In this document: positions 23,641-36,400 of the stretch, in pieces | Numbering within the stretch: the stretch's first letter is position 1 | How the letters are laid out: each line of letters begins with the position of its first letter | Assembly: GCA_021292105.1 (NCBI GenBank) | Contig: CM037867.1 | Span: 42,919,843-42,983,842, forward strand | From: Anadara kagoshimensis | Lineage: Eukaryota > Mollusca > Bivalvia > Arcoida > Arcidae | DNA length: 64,000 bases | Reading direction: 5' to 3' | Notes under the pieces: model-generated | Database searches by the model: none | What the model was told of the DNA's origin: nothing | The model's input: the letters and a program-made list of their open reading frames with translations, nothing else | Translations under genes and position numbers: made by a program

Positions 23641-24022
23641 ATAAACAATAAATTATTTTGATTTGGTTAATTTAATTTTTTTCATATTATTTCAGAGTAA
23701 AAATGTATAAATGATATAATCAATACAACTTAAAGATATCAAAATTAGCACTATAAATAAAAATCATATAAAGAATGTCTTCTAAAATGAAGACGCATAA
23801 ATATATTAAATTTATATAAATGAATATATAAAAATGTTGTAATAACTGCAGGGTAAAAATACTTAATTTTTCTTAAATTTCCTATCTCATACAATTGGTT
23901 TCACTTGTAATCCTCAAGCTATAACAGATAATAATACAAAGTATACACCTGATCCTCAACTCCTCTAAATACTATGGGTCCTTCAAAACTGATTTCACCA
24001 AAAATTAACACATCTTAAATCA

Positions 24023-24028
24023 TTTATT
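24023..24028 (-). terminator. Polyadenylation signal of NAGLU
   Basis: AATAAA on the minus strand (TTTATT on +), about 277 nt beyond the NAGLU stop codon at 24305-24307. Confidence 0.45.
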
Positions 24029-24226
24029 TAACTGTCCCGAGAGATATTAGTGTTTGAAATAAGTCAAAAATTTTAACCATTCCTTGTCTGATTTTATTTT
24101 GTACTAGCTAGGAGTTACCAGTCCTTCCTAAAAGTTACCAGTCTCGGAATGTGACTTGCTGTTGTTTTGAACATAGTTGTATATATCCTAAAAGCGAATC
24201 TATTACAAATCCTATTTCTGTACCAG

Positions 24227-24349
24227 CCAGCTTTCCAAATCATGTCACCATTACCTGATCACCAGGTGTTTTATCTGTAGGCCTATTAAACCAGCTTTCC
24301 AAAATCATGTCCCCATTACCACATTGTCAGGTGTTTTATCTGTAGGCCT
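24227..24349 (-). repeat. Tandem duplication across the NAGLU stop codon
   Basis: Two adjacent copies of about 60 bp (24227-24286 and 24291-24349) share CCAGCTTTCC, AATCATGTC, CCATTACC and AGGTGTTTTATCTGTAGGCC. The copy at 24291-24349 holds the end of the NAGLU coding sequence and its stop. The other copy lies in the 3' UTR, so the last codons are repeated untranslated. Confidence 0.85.
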
Positions 24350-24435
24350 GTTCTTATAAATCTTCATAAAGAATAATGACTTTGTATCTGGTTTGTATTT
24401 TATATAGAGATTTTTTGCTATATTCACTGAGTTTC
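24305..24435 (-). CDS. NAGLU: NAGLU exon 22: C-terminus
   Basis: Acceptor GCTTTTTTAG, phase 1, stop TGA at 24307-24305. Encodes [12 protein letters not shown] (human TVDLAKKIFLKYYPRW) and a tail of about 27 residues that extends past the human terminus. The stop lies within the tandem duplication at 24227-24349. Confidence 0.88.
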
Positions 24436-27400
24436 CTAAAAAAGCAAAATATATATATTGTCAGTATAGATGTAAATAGCAAACCTCACACAACTGAAAA
24501 AACAATGTCACTATAACATCTATCATTCAGATAAGTCAATTCAATACCAAATAACTAGACAGCCCTTAGCCTCCAAAGTTAAACAGTATTTGTAACCAGA
24601 GGCTCAGTGTGGCTGAGCCTGTATCGCTCACCTGACTAAAATGCTTTTAAAGCAAATTTGTATTCCAGTGATGAAAAAATGCACTGTTTATATCAGACAG
24701 AATGGATAAGGAAATCACTGTAGAACTATATGTACCATTCACAGTTTTTTTCAATCTGATTAAAATCACATCTCTCACTTGCTCCCCCATTTTTGATATA
24801 GGCACGGAGTGGGAGATCTGAGGAAACACCGTTTAGGGGCATATGTGAATGAGCCACTGTTGTAACATTTATTGTCCAATGAAATTTCAGCTTCCGAGAT
24901 CTTAAAAGTGTTTTGCCTTAATTGTAAATGAAACGGGTAATTTACATTTGTCAATCTAATAAAGGACCTTCCATACATCATTCCCATAAAGTTTGGTTCA
25001 ATTTGCTTCAGTAGCTTTAGAGGAGATAGCAAATATATGCTATTCCCATAGGGTTAAACTATGTTCTGTGCTGGCAGCCATCTTTTTTGGCAGATCAAAA
25101 AAAATTTCCACAATCTAAGTAAAGGACCTTTTATACATCATTCCTGTAAAGTTTGATTCAATTTGCTTTAGTAGCTTCAAAAGAAATACTAGCAATAGCA
25201 AATATATGCTTTTGCCATAGGGTCCAATGTGAAACAATGTTCTCCACTGGCAGCCATGTTTTATGGCAGATCAGGAAAATTTTGGCAATCTATGTAAAGG
25301 ACCTTCTATACATCATTCCTGTAAAGTTTGGTTCAATTTGCTTCAGTCATTTCTGAGGACATAGTCAAAAATGCGTTTTTCCCATAGGGTCCAATGTTAA
25401 ACTATCTTCTGCCCTGGCGGCCATGTTTTTCGGCGGATCAGAAAAATTTTGGCAATCTAAGTAAAGGACCTTCTATACATCATTCCTGTAAAGTTTGGTT
25501 CAATTTGCTTCAGTCATTTCTGAGGACATAGTCAAAAATGTGTTTTTCCCATAGGGTCCAATGTTAAACTACCTTTTGCGCTGGCAGCCATGTTTTTTGG
25601 CCAATCAGGAAAATTTTGGCAATCTATGTAAAGGACCTTCTATACATCATTCCTGTAAAGTTTGGTTCAATTTGCTTCTAAAGCTTCAGAGGAAATAGCA
25701 TATATATGCTTTTCCCATAGGGTCCAATGTTAAACTATCTTCTGCGCTGGCGGCCATGTTTTTTGGTGGATCAGAAAAATTTTGGCAATCTAAGTAAAGG
25801 ACCTTCTATACATCATTTCTGTAAAGTTTGGTTAAATTTGCTTCAGTCATTTCTGAGGAGATAGCCAAAATGCGTTTTTCCCATAGGGTCCCATGTTAAA
25901 CTACCTTTTGCTCTGGCAGCCATGTTTTTTGGCCAATCAGAAAAAATTTGGCAATCTATGTAAAGGACATCCAATACATCATTCCCCTCAAGTTTGGTTA
26001 AGTTTGCTTCAATAGTTTCAGAGGAGATAGCCAAAATGTGTTTTTCCCATAGGGTCCAATGTTAAAGTATGTTCCCCGCTGGCAGCCATATTTTTAAGTG
26101 GATCAGAAAAATTTCGGCAATCTTTGCAAAAGACCTTCCATACATTATTCCTGTAAAGTGTAATTGAATTCCCTTCAGTCGTTTCAGAGGAGATAGCCAA
26201 AATGTGCATTTGCCCATAGGGCCCAATGTTAAACTTTGTTTGGCCCTGGCGGCCATTTTTTTTGGCGGATCAGAAAAATTTTGGCAATCTTAGTAAATGA
26301 CCTTGCATACATTATTCCTGTAAACTTTGGTTCAAATTGGCTCAGCGGTTTCAAAGAAGATAGCAAATATATGCTTTTCCCATAGGGTCTAATGTTAAAC
26401 TATCTTCTGTGCTGGCGGCCATGTTTTTTGACAGATCAGAAAAATTTTGGCAATCTAAGTAAAGGACCTTCCATACATCATTCCTGTGAAGTTTGGTTAA
26501 ATTTGCTTCAGTCATTTCTGAGGAAATAGTCAAAAATGCATTTTTCCCATAGGGTCCAATGTTAAACTATCTTCTGCGCTGGCAGCCATGTTTTTTGGCG
26601 GATCAAAAAAATTTCGGCAATCTAAGTAAAGGACCTTCCATACATCATTCCTGTAAAGTTTGGTTAAAATTGGTTCAGGGGTTTCAGAGGAGATAGCCAA
26701 AATGTGAAAAGTTTACAGACGGACTGACAGACTGACAGACGGACTGACGGACGGACTGACTGACTGACTGACGGACGACGGACGCCGAGTGATGGCAAAA
26801 GCTCACATGGCCTTTAGGCCAGGTGAGCTAACAAAAATGAATATACAATTTAATGTATATTTGAATCGGGGTTCTATCTTGAGGTAGTTGAGAAACAGTG
26901 TTTCTTACACTAGGATCTGCACCATTGGGATTTGACCCTAAGTGTTGACAGGCATTGTTAACCATACACCAGTAGGAGCCTCTATGGAAGAGTGTTCACT
27001 TACAGATCAGTGTCTATTGCTGCCTAGGATCAAATCTGCTAGGGAAGATCCTACTGTGAGAAAGTTTGTAAGTTTTCTTGCCAAAGGTCATTGGATTTGT
27101 CTGAGCGATCAGGTTTCCTCCACCATTCCAGACCTAACATCTCAATATAAATACATGTAATATAATCTTGAATGGGCATAAAACACCATTACCTCATTCT
27201 CCATACATTTTTAACCATGTGCAAGATATTGGAACTAAAATTAGATAAGATAATTAAAAGAAAGGTTGATAAATGTTATCCTAATCTGAAGGAAAAAAAA
27301 TTGTTTGATTTATCAGTACACTTATTGGTCTTTTATTTAATTCTAATGTGTTCCCATAGACATTCACAAAACTATTCAATTATTTTAGTTACATACCAAC

Positions 27401-30400
27401 TGGTTCTGTAGGGAAGTCTTCATTATTATTCTGGAAAGGTTCTTCAACCTTCTGATATACCAAATCATAGTATTTATCTTGGTTAAAAGTCGACCCCTGC
27501 AACAAAGTAAATCTCCATTAAGATACTGTGTATTGCAGGCATATAATTAATGACTTACAGAAAGTTACAGCTGATTAATAGGCATTTGTATATCAACATG
27601 ACAACAAAATGTTGGTAACAACAAAACAAAGGAAATAAGAAGCACAACACAAGAAAAACAACTAGGAAAGATGATTCTGATATACAAAACATGATCAAAA
27701 CATATTAACACCACAAATAATAAAACTCCCATAACTGGACTGGCAATAGAGTTAGTTTGTGAGTCTCAATATGTGAACAGCTCAAATATTGGATTTACAA
27801 TACAAGGCAGTTTTAGAAACTGTGTCAGAAGACAGTCTTTATCCTTTTGACATATCCTCCATCTGTTCTCTAATGTCAAATTGTCAGGAACTCGCGTATA
27901 GAGGCCCTATAACAAATTGTTTAGGAAAATATTAGGAATCAAAAATCACAACATATCAAACAAATCTAAATGCAATACTTAATAAATAGAATTATATTAC
28001 AATTGCTATATAAATTTTTACTTACAGTATAAAGTGAAGCATTAAGCATATTTATAAAGAGCTGCCATCTTGGAAGATAATAGCTAAAAGTATAAAATAA
28101 TCCACATCATACAACAAAATACATGATTTATAATGTTTACAATTCAATCATCAATAATATCTATAATGAGCATTTATGTTTGGAAAATATATCTATAATA
28201 TTTACTGAGAAAAAAGAGCCTTAACCATGACAAACATTGTACATTCACAGAATTCTATATTTGGTGTTTTATTTATAACACATAACATTTATGTTGCAAT
28301 GGATTCATCTAAAAACTACTATAATTTGATAACTGATCTGTCATATTTTTAAACATAGTTGATTGTTGTTTTTAACATCTCCTTCATATAGACCCTTTTT
28401 GTATATTAAAATTTTTCAGATATATTCTGACAAAACAAATGCAAAAATGCACGGTTGTGAGTTGGTAAAAGTAGTTTAAATTTTACCTTTTAACGAGTCC
28501 TGACCATTGCTTTGATGCATAGTCTCTGTGCTGAAACATAGAATATCTTGCAATGATTATCGCATTTCCACAAGTAATACACTACCTAAACTGTATTCAC
28601 AATACTTATCAAAGTAATTTCCAACTTTTTCTATATGTTCTATTTTTGGGGGAAGGGGTGTTCATTTAAATCTTCTAATCCATTAACAACGGTCAAATTA
28701 TATGGTGTTATGATCGAAACAATTAGCAGCAGATTTGGTAATAGTAAAATGTAACAAAGAATACACACCACAAATGAAAGACACAAGCAGAAAAGGCAAG
28801 AAAGAGAAGACAATTCCTCACACCCACACACATATGATGAGAAATAAAAATAGAACTGTCTCTTGATAGCCATATACCTTGCCCAAAACATCTACAAGGG
28901 TTTAATGTTTTTCTGTGACCTTTCTGATATGACCTTGGTTAAAGGTAATGACACACCATTATCTATGTGAAGTTATCCATTATCCATGACAGTTAACCAA
29001 AGCAATTATGAGATATGACCGGACACAATTTTACATGGACAGACAGAGTGACAGACAGACATGGTGATTCATATATACCTCCCCCACCCTCAAACTACAT
29101 GTACTTTGCTGCGAGGATAAAAAGTCTACCATCAATGGTTTTATTGGAGATGTTCATTCAGCCTCTCAATATAGCACTTAAATAATAATTGTCAAACATA
29201 TAACCTACTGATCATGCTGATTGAGGGTAAGTGCTTTGTTGACCCAGCTACAACAGTCAGTATTAGTAAAATTCTTCTTAATAAACTAATGTAAACGATA
29301 TTTTTTCATCAGATTAGTGTATGAAACAAATATGATAAATTAAATAAAAATTCACCTGTCCTGTTGGTCCCCATAATGTTATCTGGTTATGAGCATTGAA
29401 TGTGTATAAAATGATATCATCAACATTTTTGGCTAATCTTTGAGCTGCTTTGATCCAAGTACCGAGCAGGAAATGTTTATCTGATGCCAGCAGTGTCTCC
29501 ATATCAGATATTAATCCAACTAGTTTATTACTTGATAACCTGACAAAATGTAACATAATATACATGTATACACAAGCGTAAATCTAAGTATAAACACTTG
29601 TTGGCTAAATGGTCTAAATTGAAAACTTACAGATCACAACACCTCCAACTGCCTAGAGTCAAATCCCACTCAGGCAGAGTGTAAGAAAGTCTGTTAGTTC
29701 CATTGTCAAAGGTCAATGGTTTTCTCCAGGCATTCTGGTTTCCTCCACCATTCCTAAACTGACTGTCCTGATATAAGTGAAAGAATCTTGACTGGGGCTT
29801 AAAACACCATTACTAAACTCAACTCAAAGCATTAGCAGTGTTAATAGAAATAGATGTATATCTTTGTAAGCTGCAAAAGAAAAATTATAACACAGAAATA
29901 ATATACTTTTTTTTTGAAGAAACATTAGTGGTAAGAAAGTTTTGTCATTTTGATCATCTTCTAAACTATTTTGCGGGAAGACATTTCACGGTTCTGACCA
30001 TAGAGAAAATGTACAAAGGGAAAGGAGGAAATTTTGTTTAAAAGATATATTCTTGGTACAAGAGTCACGTGAAAATCGTGAATATATTTTCCTTACAAAT
30101 ATTTCTTCTTATACATTAGCTAGTTAATGTAGTAGGAATAATTTTATCCAAAGGAAAATAAAGAAATATTCATCTGATGCTTACAATGCCTCTGTATTTA
30201 AAATAAATGCTTAAATGATTTAAATGAAAACAAAAATGATTGTCTAATCAGAGGACAGAAAATACCACAACACAGCTCACCTGTATGAAGGCATCATATT
30301 ATATAAGTTGCCTCATTAAACTTAACAGGGGCCTCAGTGGCTGAGTGGTCTAAAGCACTGGCTTACATATTGCAGCACCTCTCACCACTTAGGTTCCAAT

Positions 30401-33400
30401 CCCACTCAATCTTATCCTAATGTGAAAAAGATTATCAGCTCCACTTCTGAAGGTTGGTGGTTTTTGCCTAGCACTTCCATTTTCTCTCCCAGCCCAGAAC
30501 TGATCATCTTGATATAAGTGAAAGAATATTGACTTGGGCATTAAACACCACTACTCCATTTCATTAAACTCAACTTGGACCACTGATGCAGAGGCTAATT
30601 AACAAACTTATTAATGAGATTTAATGATTATTATTATCTAAACAATTCATTTCTTGTTGCACCACTATTTCAATGTTAAAGTACCTATAATGTTATCACT
30701 TAGTTTTATTTTCATAACATACTCACGTAAAATTGCTGATTTGGTTTTTTCTGTAAGCTTCTATTGTTTCATTATAATATTTTATAGCAAGAATTTGTAG
30801 ACTGTTCCTGGTAGCATCCACTAAATCATACCTGAAATATTGAAAACAGAAGAAGAAAAAACATGTAAAATGAAAGAAAAAGAAGATGAGCAGAATATAC
30901 CACAAAAATATCAAAACTATGTACATGATGTACTTGGTAACAGCCAAAGGCACACATAAACACAGCATTATACAAGTAACATAAAAGAGATAAAAAGGTT
31001 ACAAAAAAAACATTAGCAAACTGTGTCATCTCAGACTTGATTGGAGATGTTCATCTAGCCAGTCATGATTAAGTCTTCAATATCATGAATATTGGCAGGA
31101 CAAAGTACCCTTCACATACAGTACTGCTATAATTATATTATTATAAAGGACACAATAAAATAAATGTTTAGGTCTAAAATGATAGAAAGAGCAAACAAAA
31201 CACAAACAGATCAGACAGGTGTAAGAGAGTGTTAGTTCACTTGTAAAGGTTGATGGTTTCCCATTGGGTACTCTGGTTACTCATTAACTGATTACCGGTA
31301 CCTGAAAAACACCTTATTTCACTCTATCCTACCCCATTGCTTGTATAAATTTTTCATGCAACACATTTTGCATGTAGCAATTTCCTACTTTGCCAGAAAT
31401 ACTCACAAGAACAGTGTATTGTTGACATATGATTGTGAAGCCAGTATAAAATTTTGCCAAGCCATAAACAAATCCTCTGGGTTGTACCAAACCTGAAATA
31501 CAGGGAAAATCCATTTTAAAACAGGGTTATCCCTCATCATTACTACACAAACTTGAATGAGTAAGGTCTATACATGGTTTTGAGTTGGTAACAGTATTTT
31601 TTGTGTTGATGAAAACTTTAATAAAGAATTACAATGGCCTTATTGCTGAAGTCTTGTATTTAAAATCATCAGTTTTTGATCTATGGTTACAATGCTGGAA
31701 TAAATAAGGGTTAAAACAGTGAAAATTTATTAAATGCTTCCTAAGAATGCTAATTTAAAGTACCTTTCTAAAGTCTAGCTCTTTAACATTTGTTAGCAAA
31801 TTTTTAACAGCAATTCATTTTGAATAATGCATAGCTTAAAATGTAACAGCGACACAACCACTTTGCAGTCTTACGGTATTCTTACAAAAGCCAACAGATT
31901 AATGTTTGCAACAAAAAACTTTCTTACTACTGTATAAGAAGAAATATTAGCAGTAGGAAACTTTCGCAGTCTTATACTTCTAAACTATTTTGCGGTAAAA
32001 TATTTTCACAGTTCCAACTTTTGGGAAGTGGCAAAAGAAATTTCGCTCAGAAGATATGTTAGCGATTTAAGAGTAACTGTAAAAATCGCGAATATTTTTT
32101 TTCCACATGAATGTTTGTTCTTATACAGAATATGCTGTCGCCTCTCTGACCTTGACCTGAAACATGGACTTACCTCTTGTTCTAGCAGTGGTTTAAGTCT
32201 GGGTCGCCATGTTGGAATAACATATCTATTTTTATCTTTCATTATCTCTGTATCATTATACACACTTCTCTGTAATACAACACAAGATAATTAACATTAA
32301 ACATTGTCTTAAAATATAACAAAGCAAAAATTTCGAAAACTGGCAAATTAAGTTAAAACATGTAAACTTCCACCAGGAAGATAAGGCCAGGTGCTCCTGT
32401 GCTGTTAGCTTCACCTACTACATGTTAAATAAAGATTGAGAATGAAAGGAACATGGAACTATGGGGTGTCAAACTACAAACATATGTCACAAACATTGCT
32501 ATGCTTTACTTTGTTAAATGGTCCTCTTATAGTACACTGATCTTGACGGCCAAGTGGTATAAATCAATGCCGCTTCAGGAGCATTGGGAATTGCCAAATA
32601 TATGTTCTGCAGCTGATAGCATGATTAGGCTAATGAGACAATGAAGAGATGTTGTAAATGGATATACATTATAACATTACACTTATTCAAATGAAACTGC
32701 AGGAGCAATCCCAGCTAGAGAAAACATTTTTTTTAAAAAGCTCTTTAATGGTTTCTAATTATATACTAACCTTAAGTAACTGCCATGCCTTATCAACATA
32801 TCTATTAAAGTGGCCATATCTTTTGACAGCAAAGTTAGAAACCCTAAAGGTGTGAATACAATACAGTTAACAAATCATTATTATATATTTGTAATTGCCG
32901 TCGTTTTTTCTGATAAGTTACAATTTGAACAATTGATTTTATTTTACTAATTGGCTGATTTTTTCCACCTAAATTTTTGGATTGTAAAGAAAAGAATTGC
33001 ATCTTTAATATTCTCTATGGTAATTTTGATCAATATTTTGCTAAATAAAAAAGTTAATTTTTAGATATTCTATTTTGATCGTCTATTTAAAAGTACATTT
33101 GATCTACTTCAATTTCCTCCATGGTTGTTATAGTTAATTGATGTGTCATTTTTCATTCTTCTGTTCAAACACTATTACAAAGTTAATCAACCTTATGATG
33201 GTAAACAGTATCTTGTTCACATTATTACACAATTTTTTTCAGAGTGCTTTTTACTTTTTTACTGTCTCAGAACAAATAAACCAGCCATTTTGTTTTTCAC
33301 AGTGGCCAAAATTAAATGGTGACCAAGTCTAAAGTATGCTCTTATTGATCACAATGCCTCTAATCACCTGAGCTGAAATCACATTAAGGACAAATCCTAG

Positions 33401-36400
33401 TGTTAGAAAGTTTGTCATTTTGCTTAACAAAAATTAGTGGTTTTCTTTTGGGAACTCCAGTTTCCTTCACCATCTCTAAATTTACCATCTAGATCTAGAT
33501 ATAAGTGAAATAATCTTCAATTGGGCTGTCAAACTTGATTACTCAAATATACTCATATTACTATGACAAAATTTACAGCTTATGACTTTTACCATTTTAC
33601 AGCCCAAATGAGGCACAAATGTTATCAAATAAACATAACATATTATATACACAGTGTGTATGTACAACCATCGGTATTAGGTTGAGTCCTTTTTTAAGAA
33701 GTCGTATCACTACGAGTTCCGCTTGATATTTTTATCTAACATTTCCAACTAGGTTATCTTAAATAAAAAAAACAACACTTCATATGAAAAAAATTAAATT
33801 TTACCACAGAAAAACAATGCACTATGTCATGTCATACATTCTGTAGTAATGAGGTCATTAAATACATTTGACAAATGGGAGATTCCTCAATGACGTCACA
33901 ATGAGTAATCTGACTACCTGCACTTTATGGCCAAAGTTGTATCACCACTGTGTGGTGAAACAAGATTTTGTATCATACATGTTCATTAAAATTTGTATTT
34001 CGTCAGATCATGTAGAAAAACTAGTCTAATGTTAGATTAATAGAATCTTACACCGGTAATAGGGTAAGACAGAGATATCTCAAACAAGGATGAAAATATT
34101 CATCCGAGTTTGAGATATCTCTGTCTTACCCTGTTACTGGTGTAGGATTCTTTTTCTCACACATTTGCAACATAATAAACATAAAATTGCATAAAATGTT
34201 AAGTTTTCATGTCACAATCCGCGCCTGCTGAAAATGACATAATCAATGTTTGTTGACGTTCTCACGTAAAATGATTGTGACGTCATCAATTCAGCGTGTG
34301 TAAGTGATTGTGACTTTGAGAAATTGTTGGTTGACTTCGGAACTTTTCTCAGCTCATTAGGTCTTCTCAACGAATAATCCAGAGCAGGTATAACTACGCG
34401 GGAAATTCGGCGTGTAGCCTGTCTCAACCCTAGGGTGAGACAAGGAAATCCCACATGGGTAAAAACGCGGGATTTCCATGTCACAGGTGTGAGAAAAATT
34501 ATTATATCAAGGCCTATTACAACACAAAGGAATACTGTAACTAAAGACTTTGCTAGTTGTACAAATGCCTATTTTAACCAAAAACACAGAATCACAAAGG
34601 GTTGGTGCCCAAAGACTAGTTACAACTTTAAAACTATTTTCTTGAAACTTGATACAAAACTAAAACAGACCAAATTTTCCTAGTTACAGACTACTGTTTA
34701 ATTATATCTTGCCATTCTGTGATGTTTGTGGGTTGTTTCCTCCACGAGTTCTCCATCATAAATTCATACATGATTTCATTCTGGTTAATTCCCTCTGGTG
34801 TTAGACCAATACCAATCATAGAGCTGTTAGAGAAACTCCTTCCAATGAACGGTCCCTACATATATACATCCACAAATAAAGATTGTCAATGTTGCTTCAA
34901 TGAAATTTAAATCCTTATAATTATACACAAAGATGCCAGCCCAATGAGTCCAATACCAAAAACAGTTTAAAACTTTGAAAACAGGCAAATTAAGTTGAAA
35001 TACATAAACTTCCACCAGGGAAGTGAGGCCAGGTGAACTGTGTATAGTAAAAACAGTTAAGTATAGATAATCAACAATTTGACCATTTTAGCACCTTTCA
35101 ATCCTTTTTCACTGTAAATTGTATACGAGATTTATTTAAGAAGCAATCATAAATTAAATAAGACATGGAAAGATTTCAATATAATAAAGCCCTTTTTTCT
35201 TTAGTTTTAGTTTGCATACAGATTTTTATTTACAAAACCTGACCATTGAAATTTATAAAGAAATCATATTAATAACAATGATATTGAATATGTATTAAAC
35301 CAATGTAAACAGGGCTTGCAACAAACATTGTATTCCAAGTCAAACATGTAGCCATGAAACCAAGAAACTTCACTTAACTTGATATCGTCCATGTTTCATA
35401 ATAAGTATATATTAATTAGTATTATCAAAATGACAATTCTATTTTTACGGATGACAAAATTCAATTTACTGTCTAATTCTCTCTTTTGATTATTATATCA
35501 TAAAATTGCTAAAAGACATATTAATATGTTGGGTACCTAATTTCAATAAGATTACATACAGTGTTTATTGTGTCCAGCATTCCATACAGCTCCATAGTAC
35601 CACCAAAGTTGTGTAACATACACCAAATAAAGGGCTGACCATAATAGGACTCTGTTGTCTGATAAATAGGGTCCAACTCTGAAGATAGGTCCAATATTAT
35701 CATTTTACCCTGTAAAATAAAACATCATGAACAGATGATTCTGTGGTCCGAGGATCAAACAATGAAGTATAGTCTAATATGATTGTTCAAAAGGTGATAT
35801 GGCCTCAGACAGGTTGAAAATTCCCATACACCATGCTTAGAAATTCTGCAACAAATTCATCTATATTTCTGTCTATAAATTGAATTCAACAAAAACAATA
35901 ATTAATTCATACCAACAGATAAACAAAACAAGTCTTAAGTTATCTTTTTAAGTTTTATGGGTTTTTTTTAATTTAGATTCAAGGCAAATAGTAATTAGAG
36001 GTGACATCTGCCATTGTCATACTTTCATACAAAAAACATAAAATCCAGATATGTGTAAATTTCATACCACACCATTTAAAATAGAGTGAATTGTTTTATA
36101 CACTAAGCAAATCAGCCAATCAAATTTTAAAGATTTTAAGAAAAGTGGATAAAGTGTGATATGCTCATTTTACTCAGTAATGTATTCAATGTGTAAAATT
36201 ATGAATAGATGGTTCTATGTCCATATAACAAAGAACAATCTATTATGGGTGTGTTTACCTCTCTGCAAAAGAAAGATAAACCTGAGGCCAGACACTGAAG
36301 AATGGTCTTAAATCACCAACAGCCGAATGGCTAAATGGTCAAAAGTGCACGTTCCCAACACCTCTAATCCTCTAGGTTGAAACCCCAATAATGGGGCAGA

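Larger units (their letters stand above)
22446..24022. other. Intergenic DNA between the convergent genes
   Basis: No gene is recognised. It contains a SINE-like copy (about 23232-23445) and an inverted R3 end (about 23510-23640). A 103-codon frame on the minus strand at 22464-22775 has no domain and is not supported. Confidence 0.55.

Noticed and set aside
27755-27892. Possible alternative last exon of NAGLU after a TTTGTTATAG acceptor at 27893
   Set aside because: It is open in the right phase for about 46 codons but shows no similarity to NAGLU, whereas exon 21 at 27397-27496 continues the family alignment.
30338-30402. tRNA gene
   Set aside because: Box A and box B are present, but the acceptor and anticodon stems do not close. 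It is the head of a SINE-like repeat.
34681-34700. TAG directly after NAGLU exon 13 as a premature stop
   Set aside because: Splicing at AAACA|GTAGTC removes it, and the next exon continues the NAGLU alignment in the correct phase.
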